Shown: positions 16,209-24,878 of the stretch, in pieces
How the letters are laid out: every line of letters starts with the position of its first letter
How positions within the stretch are numbered: the first letter of the stretch is position 1
Assembly (NCBI RefSeq): GCF_018100805.1
Contig: NZ_JAGJEA010000004.1
Location: 248,001-312,000, forward strand
DNA length: 64,000 bases
From: Aquimarina sp. MMG016
Lineage (GTDB): Bacteria; Bacteroidota; Bacteroidia; Flavobacteriales; Flavobacteriaceae
Direction: 5' to 3'
Made by a program: the position numbers and the translations under genes
Notes under the pieces: model-generated
Seen by the model: only the letters and a program-made list of their open reading frames with translations
Database searches by the model: none
What the model was told of the DNA's origin: nothing

Positions 16209-17478
16209 TAATAATCTGATTCAAAATAGAATTTGGTTCCAATTGCAACTCGTTTTCCCATGAGTGTGCTAAAGCTTGTAGCAGTAAATCTGCCTTTATA
16301 CGATATCCCATAACCGTAAAATGGATACGATCTCTAGGCATTAATTTATTATTATACCAATCTTTAGAGGAATTAAACCCTCCCATAATTTCGTAAAAAT
16401 CCCAAACCGCCATCTTATACTTCTTTGCAACTTCATAAATAATCTTTTTAGCAACCCGTGTTCTAGGGTTTGGAAATTTTTTCTGGTAGTATGAATCGTT
16501 AGGTACAGTAAGCAATACTGCGCAATCCGGATTTGCTTTTTGTACCAACTTGATCAACTCTTCATAATATTCTTTATATTTTTCAGGATCAAAATCAGGA
16601 TGATATGCATCATTGGTTCCTACAGAAACGATAAACAAGTCTGGTGTATACAATAGTAGTTGATCATCAAAATAACGGCAGCGATCATAGTATGCAAAAC
16701 TAGCACCATTAACTCCAATAGAAGTATATTGAACTCCTTTATTATCATTCATTAATTCTATACCCATCATTAAGAACTCTGTATCAACTGAATCCACAAC
16801 CCTTCTTATACAAAACTCAATTTCCTCTACCGTTTTATTAAAACCAAATTCGATATAATGTGCTTCTTTATTCTCTTTAATATCGGTAACTAAAGAATCC
16901 TCCTTAAACGCAATCTGATAGTCTTCACTCCAATTATCATAGAATACTCGGATTCTATTAAAATTGTACATTTTTCCGTGATAATTGTTACCATTAGGAG
17001 TAACCTTAACATTAGCAATAGAGTCTTTAAAAACCGCAGTAATACCTGACAGGCCCCAGGCTACACTATCTTTTCGAACAGAACATCGATATCCTTTCCA
17101 CTCACCATCAAACTCTATTTTATAATTACCTGGATTATTGGTTTTTGCTATACTAAATGGATAAATGAAACCACGTTGCCCTTTAGAAGTTGGACTCATT
17201 GTGTTCAGATAAGATCTCAATCGATTCGAATAAATATCAGCTTGGATATGAGAGCCTCCAATATGAAAAATATGAAGATCCTCCTCTCCTCCTTTGACAA
17301 TAGTATCTAATTTATGAAATAACTTCTTAAAAGCCGGAGAGGTTTCTGCCATTTTGATTTTATTGGCTTTCCAATTTACAAAGGTATAGTCGTCCTGAAT
17401 GGTATCCAGCACATAGGTTTGTGCCATTAAAGGAATCGTTATAAGCCATAAAAGAATAAGTAATTTTCTACACTTCAT
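16192..17478 (-). CDS. Secreted SGNH/GDSL-like hydrolase with GGSH block I
   Basis: 428 residues from ATG 17478. A longer frame starts at 17589 but would run 122 bases into the upstream gene. MKCRKLLILLWLITIPLMAQ is a good signal peptide. SGNH blocks: IFHIGGSHIQAD (Ser76, with Gly where most have Asp), VSVGTNDAYHP (Asn of block III) and DRIHFTVMGY (Asp383, His386). It is likely an esterase or acyltransferase acting on acylated surface sugar beside the MBOAT protein. It overlaps the upstream paralogue by 11 bases and the MBOAT gene by 17, so translation is probably coupled through all three. Confidence 0.82.
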   Translation of the reverse strand: MKCRKLLILLWLITIPLMAQTYVLDTIQDDYTFVNWKANKIKMAETSPAFKKLFHKLDTIVKGGEEDLHIFHIGGSHIQADIYSNRLRSYLNTMSPTSKGQRGFIYPFSIAKTNNPGNYKIEFDGEWKGYRCSVRKDSVAWGLSGITAVFKDSIANVKVTPNGNNYHGKMYNFNRIRVFYDNWSEDYQIAFKEDSLVTDIKENKEAHYIEFGFNKTVEEIEFCIRRVVDSVDTEFLMMGIELMNDNKGVQYTSIGVNGASFAYYDRCRYFDDQLLLYTPDLFIVSVGTNDAYHPDFDPEKYKEYYEELIKLVQKANPDCAVLLTVPNDSYYQKKFPNPRTRVAKKIIYEVAKKYKMAVWDFYEIMGGFNSSKDWYNNKLMPRDRIHFTVMGYRIKADLLLQALAHSWENELQLEPNSILNQIINEQTD

Positions 17479-18982
17479 TGTCATCAGGTTCTTTAAGGTC
17501 AAGGTATAGGGCTGTAAAAAATAATTCTGAAATAATTTTGGTTCCTTTCCAGGTAAAATGCATATAATCTTTGGCTGTAAGTTTCTCATCTACCCATAAT
17601 GGCATAGATCCTTTTCCACCCATAGCATCATACATACTCCAATAAGCAACATCATTGCTAAGGCAAGTTTCCATTAATTTAGCATTGAGGTATGGCAATA
17701 ATGGGTAGGTCTCCATTTTTCCATTTACAGGCTGACACATATCGGTAGGTCCGATAAATATAAAGCTTACATTTTTTGTACGTCTTCTGATCCAATTTAC
17801 CTGGCTCTTTATACGATTCGTATATTTTTTGACATCAGTAGAATCTTTAAGATACGGCATTGTATTCCCTCCGTATTGCATGATCACAATCTTAGGTTTT
17901 AGCTGTCTCACCATCCGACTATAGGTGTTAGCATCAGAATTGGCAAAAATAGTTCCTGAAGCACCACGCATTGCCACATTATCGATTTGCACTCTTGATC
18001 CTCCGTCTAGCGTTAACCCATAAAAATCTGCACTGACCTTACTTTCTAATTCAATCTGTAAGTTAGTAGGTGTTGTTGATGTTTTAATTTTGTATTGATG
18101 ATACTTTCCATCTGCAATTAAACTATCTTGTTGAATCAAGTTACCATCGTTATAAACTGAGATCTTAATAGGAAACTTACAATTACCGTAATGCAATCCT
18201 ATTCTGGAAAATCTCCTGAACTTCATATAGGTGTCATCAGACTTACCAACCTTAATCGTGGCTTTTACTAAAGGTAACGAATCCAAAGTTGTACTATCCG
18301 GAAGTATTTTCTGATACTCTGTAAATCTTGATACAGAAAGATACGTTCCATATTTCCTGTGCTTAAACTTCTTTTTAGTTGGATCAAAAAACGCATATCG
18401 CTCCCAATTTCCACTAGGTTCTACTACAGCACTGATTTGTCGATACACCGGTTTAACAGGAAGAAATCCAGGACCACTGCCACCATACATGCGCTGCAGT
18501 CTGTTACGTAAATAGGCAGTGATTCTATCTCCTTCAATCTGAGAATCTCCATAATGAATAATACGACAATCTCTAGAAGATAACTTCTTTCTTAACTCAT
18601 TAGCAAAATCAGGATTGCTATCAGGGTATCTAATCCTAACCAGCTGAGTAGTGTCAATCTTAGAAAAATCCGGAAGCTCTTTTATTTTCTCTTCTATTAC
18701 ATTACTTTCATCAATTACTTCGGCTTCTTCAGTTTCGATCTCTAATGGAGTGACAATCTCTGTTACCTTAAGAACATCCTCCCGGGTAAGGGATGAGTCT
18801 TTCTCTAGTCCTAAAAAAGTTTTATAAGTAGGATATTTTAATAAAACTCCTTCGTAGGCAAAACCATCATCCTGTGTTTGAGCTTTTTTAATAGCTCCTT
18901 TTTCACTTAGAAACATCAATCCAAATAATGCTCCCAGTATGAATAAAATAAAAAGTGATATGTAAATAGGCTTTACTTGCAA
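17468..18982 (-). CDS. Membrane-anchored SGNH/GDSL-like hydrolase
   Basis: 504 residues. An N-terminal anchor helix (about 7-25) is followed by a charged, low-complexity linker to about residue 105. The SGNH domain follows, with block I IIHYGDSQIEGDRI (Ser147) and the C-terminal catalytic pair in KDYMHFTWKG (Asp472, His475). A middle insert (about 240-350) looks like a beta-rich carbohydrate-binding module, as in AlgX/PatB-type proteins; that is inferred. The start appears to be TTG at 18982 because no ATG fits. First gene of the three-gene acylation group. Confidence 0.82.
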   Translation of the reverse strand: MQVKPIYISLFILFILGALFGLMFLSEKGAIKKAQTQDDGFAYEGVLLKYPTYKTFLGLEKDSSLTREDVLKVTEIVTPLEIETEEAEVIDESNVIEEKIKELPDFSKIDTTQLVRIRYPDSNPDFANELRKKLSSRDCRIIHYGDSQIEGDRITAYLRNRLQRMYGGSGPGFLPVKPVYRQISAVVEPSGNWERYAFFDPTKKKFKHRKYGTYLSVSRFTEYQKILPDSTTLDSLPLVKATIKVGKSDDTYMKFRRFSRIGLHYGNCKFPIKISVYNDGNLIQQDSLIADGKYHQYKIKTSTTPTNLQIELESKVSADFYGLTLDGGSRVQIDNVAMRGASGTIFANSDANTYSRMVRQLKPKIVIMQYGGNTMPYLKDSTDVKKYTNRIKSQVNWIRRRTKNVSFIFIGPTDMCQPVNGKMETYPLLPYLNAKLMETCLSNDVAYWSMYDAMGGKGSMPLWVDEKLTAKDYMHFTWKGTKIISELFFTALYLDLKEPDDNEV

Positions 18983-19093
18983 TATTTCCAGGGATATAGT
19001 TACTTTTTAGTAAAAATAGAAAGATTTTGGAAACTGTAAGGGTTTTGTTAACTCAAGTATTGATTTTTTGCAAATAATAAGTCTAATTTTATA

Positions 19094-19210
19094 GGGCGTC
19101 CCGATTTAAAAAAATCGAGCCCAGGCTATCCACTATATCTTTTTCACTATAAAAAACCTTTCGACTACGCTCAGGGAAACACTTAAAAAAGGATATCCTT
19201 TCTACCCATC
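19094..19210 (+). repeat. Dispersed structured repeat, family A copy 4 (degenerate)
   Basis: GGGCGT (19094), hairpin CGATTT/AAATCG, then GGCTATCCACTATATC, a second arm CTTTTT...AAAAAAGGATATCC, ending CTACCCATCG. A family B-like unit (TTTCGACTACGCTCAGGG) sits in the second arm. The outer stem is lost. Located between the TPR gene and the SGNH gene. Confidence 0.6.
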
Positions 19211-19224
19211 GTTTATTTATAAAA

Positions 19225-19947
19225 TTACAGTGAAGCTAGTAACTTATTTACATCATTCACTACGTTTCGATACTTATTACGATTAGGTTTTGACATATGT
19301 TGAGATTCTGAAACAATCTCTAACAAAATTTCTTTAGCATCTTCAACTTTTTCTTTTTCAACTAAAAACTGTGCTAGTCTATATCGTTCTGCATAATTAG
19401 AATAGCGTTGATCGATTGCTCTTAGGTTTTCTTCTGCTTGTTCTGATTCTCCTTCTTTATCCAATGCTAAACCATACAGGAATTGGCTTCTGGAGCCTTT
19501 GAATTCTGGTTTCGATACTATCTTTTCTGCACAGAAAACAACTTTTTCGTATTGTGAAGTTTGATAATATCCTTCAATCATTTTTTTAACCACTCCAAAA
19601 TCTTTGTCATAGTTATCGTTTAATGCTTTTTCATATTCAACTAAAGCTTTTTGATAATCACCAGCTTCCATCCAAGCATCAGCCAGATTCACTCTATTCT
19701 GAAATGTATCTGCAAAATCTAACCGTTTTTGTAAATCATTAATCTTTTTGGTAGGATTAATAACATTTACGATTTCATTCTGAACCACATTCAGATCTCT
19801 TTTGTTAAATACTTGGGTAAAAAGATAAACGAGACTTCCGAGAACAGGTAAAAAAATGATTACAAAAAACCAATAATATTCGTTTCTGTTTTTAATAGCG
19901 TGATACACGCAAAAACCTTGTAAAGCAATAATTAAGAAATATGGCAT
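19225..19947 (-). CDS. Membrane-anchored TPR protein
   Basis: 240 residues. Two hydrophobic helices (about 3-18 and 25-45), with FFVIIFLPVLGSLVYLF resembling the PLDc_N-type membrane motif, are followed by tetratricopeptide repeats from about residue 75 (AWMEAGDYQKALVEYEKAL, MIEGYYQTSQYEKVVFCAEKI, QAEENLRAI, LAQFLVEKEKVEDAKEILLEI). TPR domains mediate protein contacts, and the partner is unknown. A TAnnTTTG box lies exactly five bases before the ATG, so a leaderless mRNA is predicted. Confidence 0.75.
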   Translation of the reverse strand: MPYFLIIALQGFCVYHAIKNRNEYYWFFVIIFLPVLGSLVYLFTQVFNKRDLNVVQNEIVNVINPTKKINDLQKRLDFADTFQNRVNLADAWMEAGDYQKALVEYEKALNDNYDKDFGVVKKMIEGYYQTSQYEKVVFCAEKIVSKPEFKGSRSQFLYGLALDKEGESEQAEENLRAIDQRYSNYAERYRLAQFLVEKEKVEDAKEILLEIVSESQHMSKPNRNKYRNVVNDVNKLLASL

Positions 19948-19952
19948 AAGGG

Positions 19953-19960
19953 CAAAAATA
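19953..19960 (-). promoter_or_regulatory. Predicted -7 box five bases before the TPR gene
   Basis: TATTTTTG on the minus strand, then CCCTT, then ATG at 19947. With the Bacteroidetes -7 spacing, transcription would begin at or next to the start codon. No clear -33 element was found. Confidence 0.5.
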
Positions 19961-20050
19961 GTGAAAAGACTAAAAAAACCTGCCAGGTATCTACCAAATT
20001 CATTTCGGCATTTAAAAACCAGACAGGTCTCTTGAAGTATTTAATATTAT

Positions 20051-20076
20051 GGATTCCTGCCTACGCAGGAATGACA
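20051..20076 (+). repeat. Palindromic repeat, family C copy 3
   Basis: ATTCCTGC-CTAC-GCAGGAAT (20053-20072), followed by GACA. It lies just beyond the 3' end of pyruvate carboxylase, only a few bases from its stop. It could act as a hairpin at the mRNA end, although no T run follows on the minus strand. Confidence 0.7.
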
Positions 20077-20079
20077 AAA

Positions 20080-23000
20080 TTACTTTAATGTAATTACCAA
20101 ATCATCAGCTTCTACCATAGTTCCCGATTTAAGCACTATTTTCTTAATCACGGCATCTTCGTTAGCAGTTATGGTAGTTTCCATTTTCATGGCTTCGATA
20201 ATAAATAGCGGATCATTCTTTTTGACTTCCTGACCAGTCTTTACCAATACAGAAGATAAAGATCCTTGTAAAGGTGCGCCAATCTGTTTAGCATCTGTTT
20301 TATCTACTTTAGCATGAACTACCTTATCTACCTTAATTGAATTATCCTGAATCTCAACATTTCTGGTTTGACCATTCACCTTAAAGAATACAGTAACCTT
20401 GCCATCTTCATGAGGCTCTCCTATAGATATTAACTCAAATAACAATATTTTCCCTTGATCTAACTCCACAATTATTTCTTCTCCCGGAGTCATCCCATAA
20501 AAGAAATTCTTAGTGGGTATATTCATCACATTACCATACTTAACATGATGGTTATACGCTCCTGTAAATACTTTTGGATACAATTTATAAGAAAGAAAGT
20601 CTGTAATATCTAATGCTCTTCCCATTCCTTTTTTGAAGACTTTTTCAAAATCCTTAAATTCTTCCTCAAAATCAACAGGCTCCAGATGTGCATTAGGTCT
20701 ATTGGTAAAAGGTTTCTGATCTTTCAATACAGATTTCTGTAGATCTTTAGGGAAGCCTCCTACTGGTTGTCCTAATTCTCCTTTGAATAAACTTACCACA
20801 GATTGAGGAAAAGATATCGTTTCTCCTCGTTCTTTTACATCTTCAATAGTCAAATTATTACTCACCAGATACTGAGCCATATCTCCTACCACCTTGGAGC
20901 TTGGTGTTACTTTTACAATATCTCCAAAAAGCTCATTCACCTCTCCATACATCTTGGTAATTTCGTGGAAACGATCCGCGAGACCTAATCCTTGGGCTTG
21001 TGGTTTTAGGTTAGAATATTGACCTCCCGGAATTTCATGTTGATAGACTTCTCCTGTTCCTGCCTTAAGACCGGATTCAAAAACATAATAATATTCTCTT
21101 GCAGCTTCCCAATAATTGGAATATTCATTTAGTTTCTGAATATCCATTTTGTTTTCACGTTCGTGGAATTTTAGCATTTCCATTACTGCATTAAAGTTAG
21201 GCTGAGCTGTTAAGCCCGAAAGCCCTCCTAAAGCTACATCTACAACATCTACTCCTGCCTCAATCGCTTTAAGATAAGTTGCAGATTGTACCGAAGAAGT
21301 ATCGTGTGTATGTAAATGTATCGGAATATTAATTTCAGATTTTAAAGCAGAAACTAACTCATACGCAGCATAAGGTTTTAGTAACCCTGCCATATCTTTT
21401 ATTCCGAGAATATGAGCTCCTGCATTTTCAATATCCTTAGCTAACTGAACATAATAGTCCAGTGTATATTTTGTTCGTTTTGGGTCTAAAATATCTCCTG
21501 TATAACACAAAGAACCTTCTGCTAAACCATTAGTTCGAGTACGTACATGCTCAATACAAGGCGCAATAGAGTCCATCCAGTTAAGGGAATCAAAAATCCT
21601 AAACACATCTACCCCATTTTCCCAGGATTGTTCTACAAACTTACCAATTAAATTATCCGGATAGGCTGTATACCCAACACCATTTGACCCGCGAATCAAC
21701 ATCTGCAATAACAAATTAGGCATGGCTTTACGCAGTAATCGAAGTCTCTCCCAAGGATTTTCTCTTAAGAATCTTAGACATACATCAAAGGTTGCTCCTC
21801 CCCATACTTCCATACTAAAGATCTCTGGGTGGTTTTTGGCAAATCCTTCTGCAACCTTGAGCATATCATAGGTACGCATACGAGTTGCCAATAAACTCTG
21901 ATGTGCATCACGCATGGTTGTGTCTGTAAAATGCACTTTTTTCTCATTCTTTAACCACTCTGCAAATTTCTCTGGTCCTAACTCTGTCAATAGGTTTTTG
22001 GTTCCTTTGGTATAATCTGCAGTTGCATCATATTTAGGAACTGTCGGCACAACAAACGTTTTTGTAGGATCTGTTTTCTTAACATCCGGATTGCCATTAA
22101 CAATGATATCACCCAAAAAGTTAGCTAGTTTGGTTGCTCGGTTACGAGATTCTCTTATTTTAAAAAGTTCTTTAGTATCCCTAATGAAGTTTACTGTTAC
22201 TTGTCCTTTTCTAAAAGTCTCGTGCTTAAGGATATTATCTAAAAAAGGCATATTGGTTTTCACGCCTCGAATCCTGAATTCTGAAAGTGCTCTTCGCATT
22301 TTTCTGCAAGCACCATCTAATGTTCTACTATTAGCAGACACTTTTACTAACATCGAATCAAAGAATGGTGAAATGGTAACTCCCTGATATACACTACCAG
22401 CATCTAAACGAATACCAAACCCCGAAGCACTACGATAAGTAGTAATTGTACCATAATCTGGTTTAAAATTGTTCTCAGGATCCTCTGTAGTAATTCTACA
22501 CTGCACAGCGAAACCATTAATTTTAAGGCTTTCCTGACTTTCAATTTTAATCTGTTGATCTGATAATTTATATCCACCGGCAATAAACACCTGAGTTTTG
22601 ATCAAATCTATACCAGTTACAATCTCCGTAACTGTATGTTCTACCTGTACCCGTGGGTTTACTTCAATAAAATATATACTTCCGTCATCATCCACCAAAA
22701 ATTCTACGGTACCTATGTTATTATAATCTACCGCTTTACAAATGGTTAAGGCATATTGATATAAATTATCAAGAATCTCCTGAGATACACCAAAAGATGG
22801 AGCATACTCGATTACTTTTTGATAACGTCTTTGCACCGAACAATCCCGCTCAAAAAGGTGCACCATATTACCATGGTGATCAGCTACAATCTGAATTTCT
22901 ATATGCTTAGGATTTTCTACGAATTTTTCTAAAAATACGGTATCGTCTCCAAATGCATTTAAGGCTTCTCTCTGCGATTCTGGATAGGCTTTTTCTAATT

Positions 23001-23532
23001 CTTCTTCCGTTCTAATCACTCGCATTCCTCGACCTCCTCCTCCTGAGGCGGCTTTAAGCATTACCGGAAATCCTATCCTTTTGGCTTCTTTTATAGCTAT
23101 TTTTACATCTGTAAGATCTTCTTTATTACTTTGAATAATTGGAATATCATTAGCTATAGCAACTTCTTTCGCCATTATTTTATCTCCTAAGGAACGAAGT
23201 ACTGATACTTTGGGTCCAATAAAAATGATATCGTTGTTCTTACATTGTTCTGCAAAATCTGCATTTTCTGAAAGAAAACCGTAACCAGGATGGATAGCAT
23301 CTACATTATTCTCCTTAGCAACCTTGATAATCGCTTCAATATTCAAATATGGTTTTAGTGGTTCATTATCCTCTCCAATCTGATAGGCTTCATCAGCTTT
23401 ATATCTATGTAAAGAATATCGATCTTCGTATGTATAAACTCCAACGGTTTGTAATCCGATCTCAGTACAGGCCCTAAAAATCCTGATTGCTATTTCTCCT
23501 CGATTAGCGACTAAAACCTTTTTGATTTGCAT
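20080..23532 (-). CDS. pyc: Pyruvate carboxylase
   Basis: 1150 residues, full-length single-chain enzyme. Carboxylates pyruvate to oxaloacetate with ATP and bicarbonate. Domains in order: biotin carboxylase (about 1-460, KVLVANRGEIAIRIFRAC, ASGGGGRGMR, FIEVNPRVQVEHTVTE), carboxyltransferase (about 535-810, FTDTTMRDAHQSLLATRMRT, GGATFDVCLRFL, LGIKDMAGLLKP), and a C-terminal biotinyl domain with the biotin lysine Lys1116 in IEAMKMETT. Anaplerotic role. It lies 189 bases downstream of a TRAP transporter in the same direction. BirA, which would biotinylate it, is encoded at 42.0-42.7 kb. Confidence 0.96.
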   Translation of the reverse strand: MQIKKVLVANRGEIAIRIFRACTEIGLQTVGVYTYEDRYSLHRYKADEAYQIGEDNEPLKPYLNIEAIIKVAKENNVDAIHPGYGFLSENADFAEQCKNNDIIFIGPKVSVLRSLGDKIMAKEVAIANDIPIIQSNKEDLTDVKIAIKEAKRIGFPVMLKAASGGGGRGMRVIRTEEELEKAYPESQREALNAFGDDTVFLEKFVENPKHIEIQIVADHHGNMVHLFERDCSVQRRYQKVIEYAPSFGVSQEILDNLYQYALTICKAVDYNNIGTVEFLVDDDGSIYFIEVNPRVQVEHTVTEIVTGIDLIKTQVFIAGGYKLSDQQIKIESQESLKINGFAVQCRITTEDPENNFKPDYGTITTYRSASGFGIRLDAGSVYQGVTISPFFDSMLVKVSANSRTLDGACRKMRRALSEFRIRGVKTNMPFLDNILKHETFRKGQVTVNFIRDTKELFKIRESRNRATKLANFLGDIIVNGNPDVKKTDPTKTFVVPTVPKYDATADYTKGTKNLLTELGPEKFAEWLKNEKKVHFTDTTMRDAHQSLLATRMRTYDMLKVAEGFAKNHPEIFSMEVWGGATFDVCLRFLRENPWERLRLLRKAMPNLLLQMLIRGSNGVGYTAYPDNLIGKFVEQSWENGVDVFRIFDSLNWMDSIAPCIEHVRTRTNGLAEGSLCYTGDILDPKRTKYTLDYYVQLAKDIENAGAHILGIKDMAGLLKPYAAYELVSALKSEINIPIHLHTHDTSSVQSATYLKAIEAGVDVVDVALGGLSGLTAQPNFNAVMEMLKFHERENKMDIQKLNEYSNYWEAAREYYYVFESGLKAGTGEVYQHEIPGGQYSNLKPQAQGLGLADRFHEITKMYGEVNELFGDIVKVTPSSKVVGDMAQYLVSNNLTIEDVKERGETISFPQSVVSLFKGELGQPVGGFPKDLQKSVLKDQKPFTNRPNAHLEPVDFEEEFKDFEKVFKKGMGRALDITDFLSYKLYPKVFTGAYNHHVKYGNVMNIPTKNFFYGMTPGEEIIVELDQGKILLFELISIGEPHEDGKVTVFFKVNGQTRNVEIQDNSIKVDKVVHAKVDKTDAKQIGAPLQGSLSSVLVKTGQEVKKNDPLFIIEAMKMETTITANEDAVIKKIVLKSGTMVEADDLVITLK

Positions 23533-23560
23533 AGTATAAATTTTGTGTTTAAGTGATTTT

Positions 23561-23614
23561 CAGCGAACATTCGCTGCGAAGATATAGATAAGAAAATTGC
23601 TTTGCAATTTTATC
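23561..23614. repeat. Two hairpins in the dctP-pyc gap
   Basis: CAGCGAA-CA-TTCGCTG (23561-23576) is a perfect seven-base stem. A second stem pairs AAAATTGC with GCAATTTT (23593-23610). There is no T run on the minus strand, so these are not ordinary terminators. They lie in the leader of pyc if transcription starts upstream. Confidence 0.45.
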
Positions 23615-23721
23615 TATTAACAACTTACTCAATATTATTTAAATATCAAAAACTACAATGATCAATTACCTGATCTTATATATAAAGGCTTTTAGAATGT
23701 GAATGTGACAGTATAAATACA

Positions 23722-24852
23722 CTATTTCTGAATTTTATTATAATAAGCCTTCTCAGTAACCTCGGACCATTTAGAGATTCTTTTCTGAAAGCTGGAGTAG
23801 CTTTCATACACTTCTTTAGACAATGGATCGTCTCCTATCATCTCCTTCAAAGCTTCATCAGTATATCCCCGCAATGCATCCAATGTCTCTTTGGAGAATT
23901 CTCGAACCTCAACATTCTCTTCATTTATTAATTTGTCTAAATAAATTCCGTTCTGTTTATCAAATTCAGATAATACCCATACTTGCGCACGTTTAGCTGC
24001 AGCTTGTAATATTGCTTGTAGATGCGGAGGCAGGCCATCGTGAAGATTTTTATTAATAAAAAACTCTAGCTGAGACCCTGTTTCGTGCCATCCTGGTGTG
24101 TAATAATATTTGGCAATTTTATGAAATCCCATTTTATAATCATGATATGGACCTATCCATTCAGTAGCATCAATCACTCCTCTCTCTAAACTAGTATAAA
24201 TCTCGCTCCCAGCAACTAACACGGCTGCTCCACCAGCTTTTTCCAGCACTTTCCCTCCAATACCCGGAAGGCGCATCTTCAATCCTTTAAAATCTTCTAC
24301 GGAATTAATTTCGCGATTAAACCACCCTCCCATTTGTACTCCGGTATTTCCACCCATAAAAGGCACAAGGTTGAATTGTGCATAGGTTTTTTTCCATAAT
24401 TCATATCCCCCTCCTACTTCTAACCAAGAGGTAATCTGTTGACTATTCATACCGAAAGGCACTGCTGCAAAAAACTGGGCTGCAGGAGTTTTTCCGGACC
24501 AATAATACGCTGCTCCACATCCCATTTCGATCGTTCCCTGTGATACTGCATCAAAAGCTTCTAATGGTGGCACTAGCTCTCCTCCTCCATATACTTTGAT
24601 TTTAATTTGTCCATTAGACAATTCATCCACCCACTCGGCATATTTTTCTGCAACTTCTCCGACAACCGGGAAATTTGGTGGCCAAGTAGTAGTCATTTTC
24701 CAATGAAACACTTTATCTGGTTTCGTCACATCATAGGACGCAGGATTCATACTAGCCGGTGGTTCTCCCAAGCATGAAATAAACAGTAAACTTAGACTAA
24801 GTAAAGCAACTGTTTTTTTGGTTTTATGTATATAAGCTCTGAATGAGTTCAT
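23722..24852 (-). CDS. TRAP transporter solute-binding lipoprotein (DctP family, TakP-like)
   Basis: 376 residues. The N-terminus ends in the lipobox LFISC (Cys27), so it is predicted to be membrane-anchored. TRAP binding proteins are usually soluble in Gram-negatives. The mature part begins WKMTTTWPPNFPVVGEVAEKYAEWV and has GGGELVPPLEAFDAVSQGTIEMG, GNTGVQMGGWFNREI, LKMRLPG and ERGVIDATEWIGPYHDYKMGFHKIAKYYYTPGWHE. These segments resemble the 2-oxoacid-binding protein TakP more than C4-dicarboxylate DctP. Substrate call: a monocarboxylate 2-oxoacid such as pyruvate, by similarity from memory. It follows dctM by 26 bases. Confidence 0.85.
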   Translation of the reverse strand: MNSFRAYIHKTKKTVALLSLSLLFISCLGEPPASMNPASYDVTKPDKVFHWKMTTTWPPNFPVVGEVAEKYAEWVDELSNGQIKIKVYGGGELVPPLEAFDAVSQGTIEMGCGAAYYWSGKTPAAQFFAAVPFGMNSQQITSWLEVGGGYELWKKTYAQFNLVPFMGGNTGVQMGGWFNREINSVEDFKGLKMRLPGIGGKVLEKAGGAAVLVAGSEIYTSLERGVIDATEWIGPYHDYKMGFHKIAKYYYTPGWHETGSQLEFFINKNLHDGLPPHLQAILQAAAKRAQVWVLSEFDKQNGIYLDKLINEENVEVREFSKETLDALRGYTDEALKEMIGDDPLSKEVYESYSSFQKRISKWSEVTEKAYYNKIQK

Positions 24853-24878
24853 GAGATTGAAATAGTATTAATCACCCC

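Noticed and set aside
17479..17589. Extended start for the second SGNH protein
   Set aside because: It would overlap the upstream gene by more than 120 bases and hide a clear signal peptide at 17478.
23561..23614. Terminator of the TRAP operon
   Set aside because: The hairpins lack a T run on the minus strand; kept only as hairpins of unknown role.
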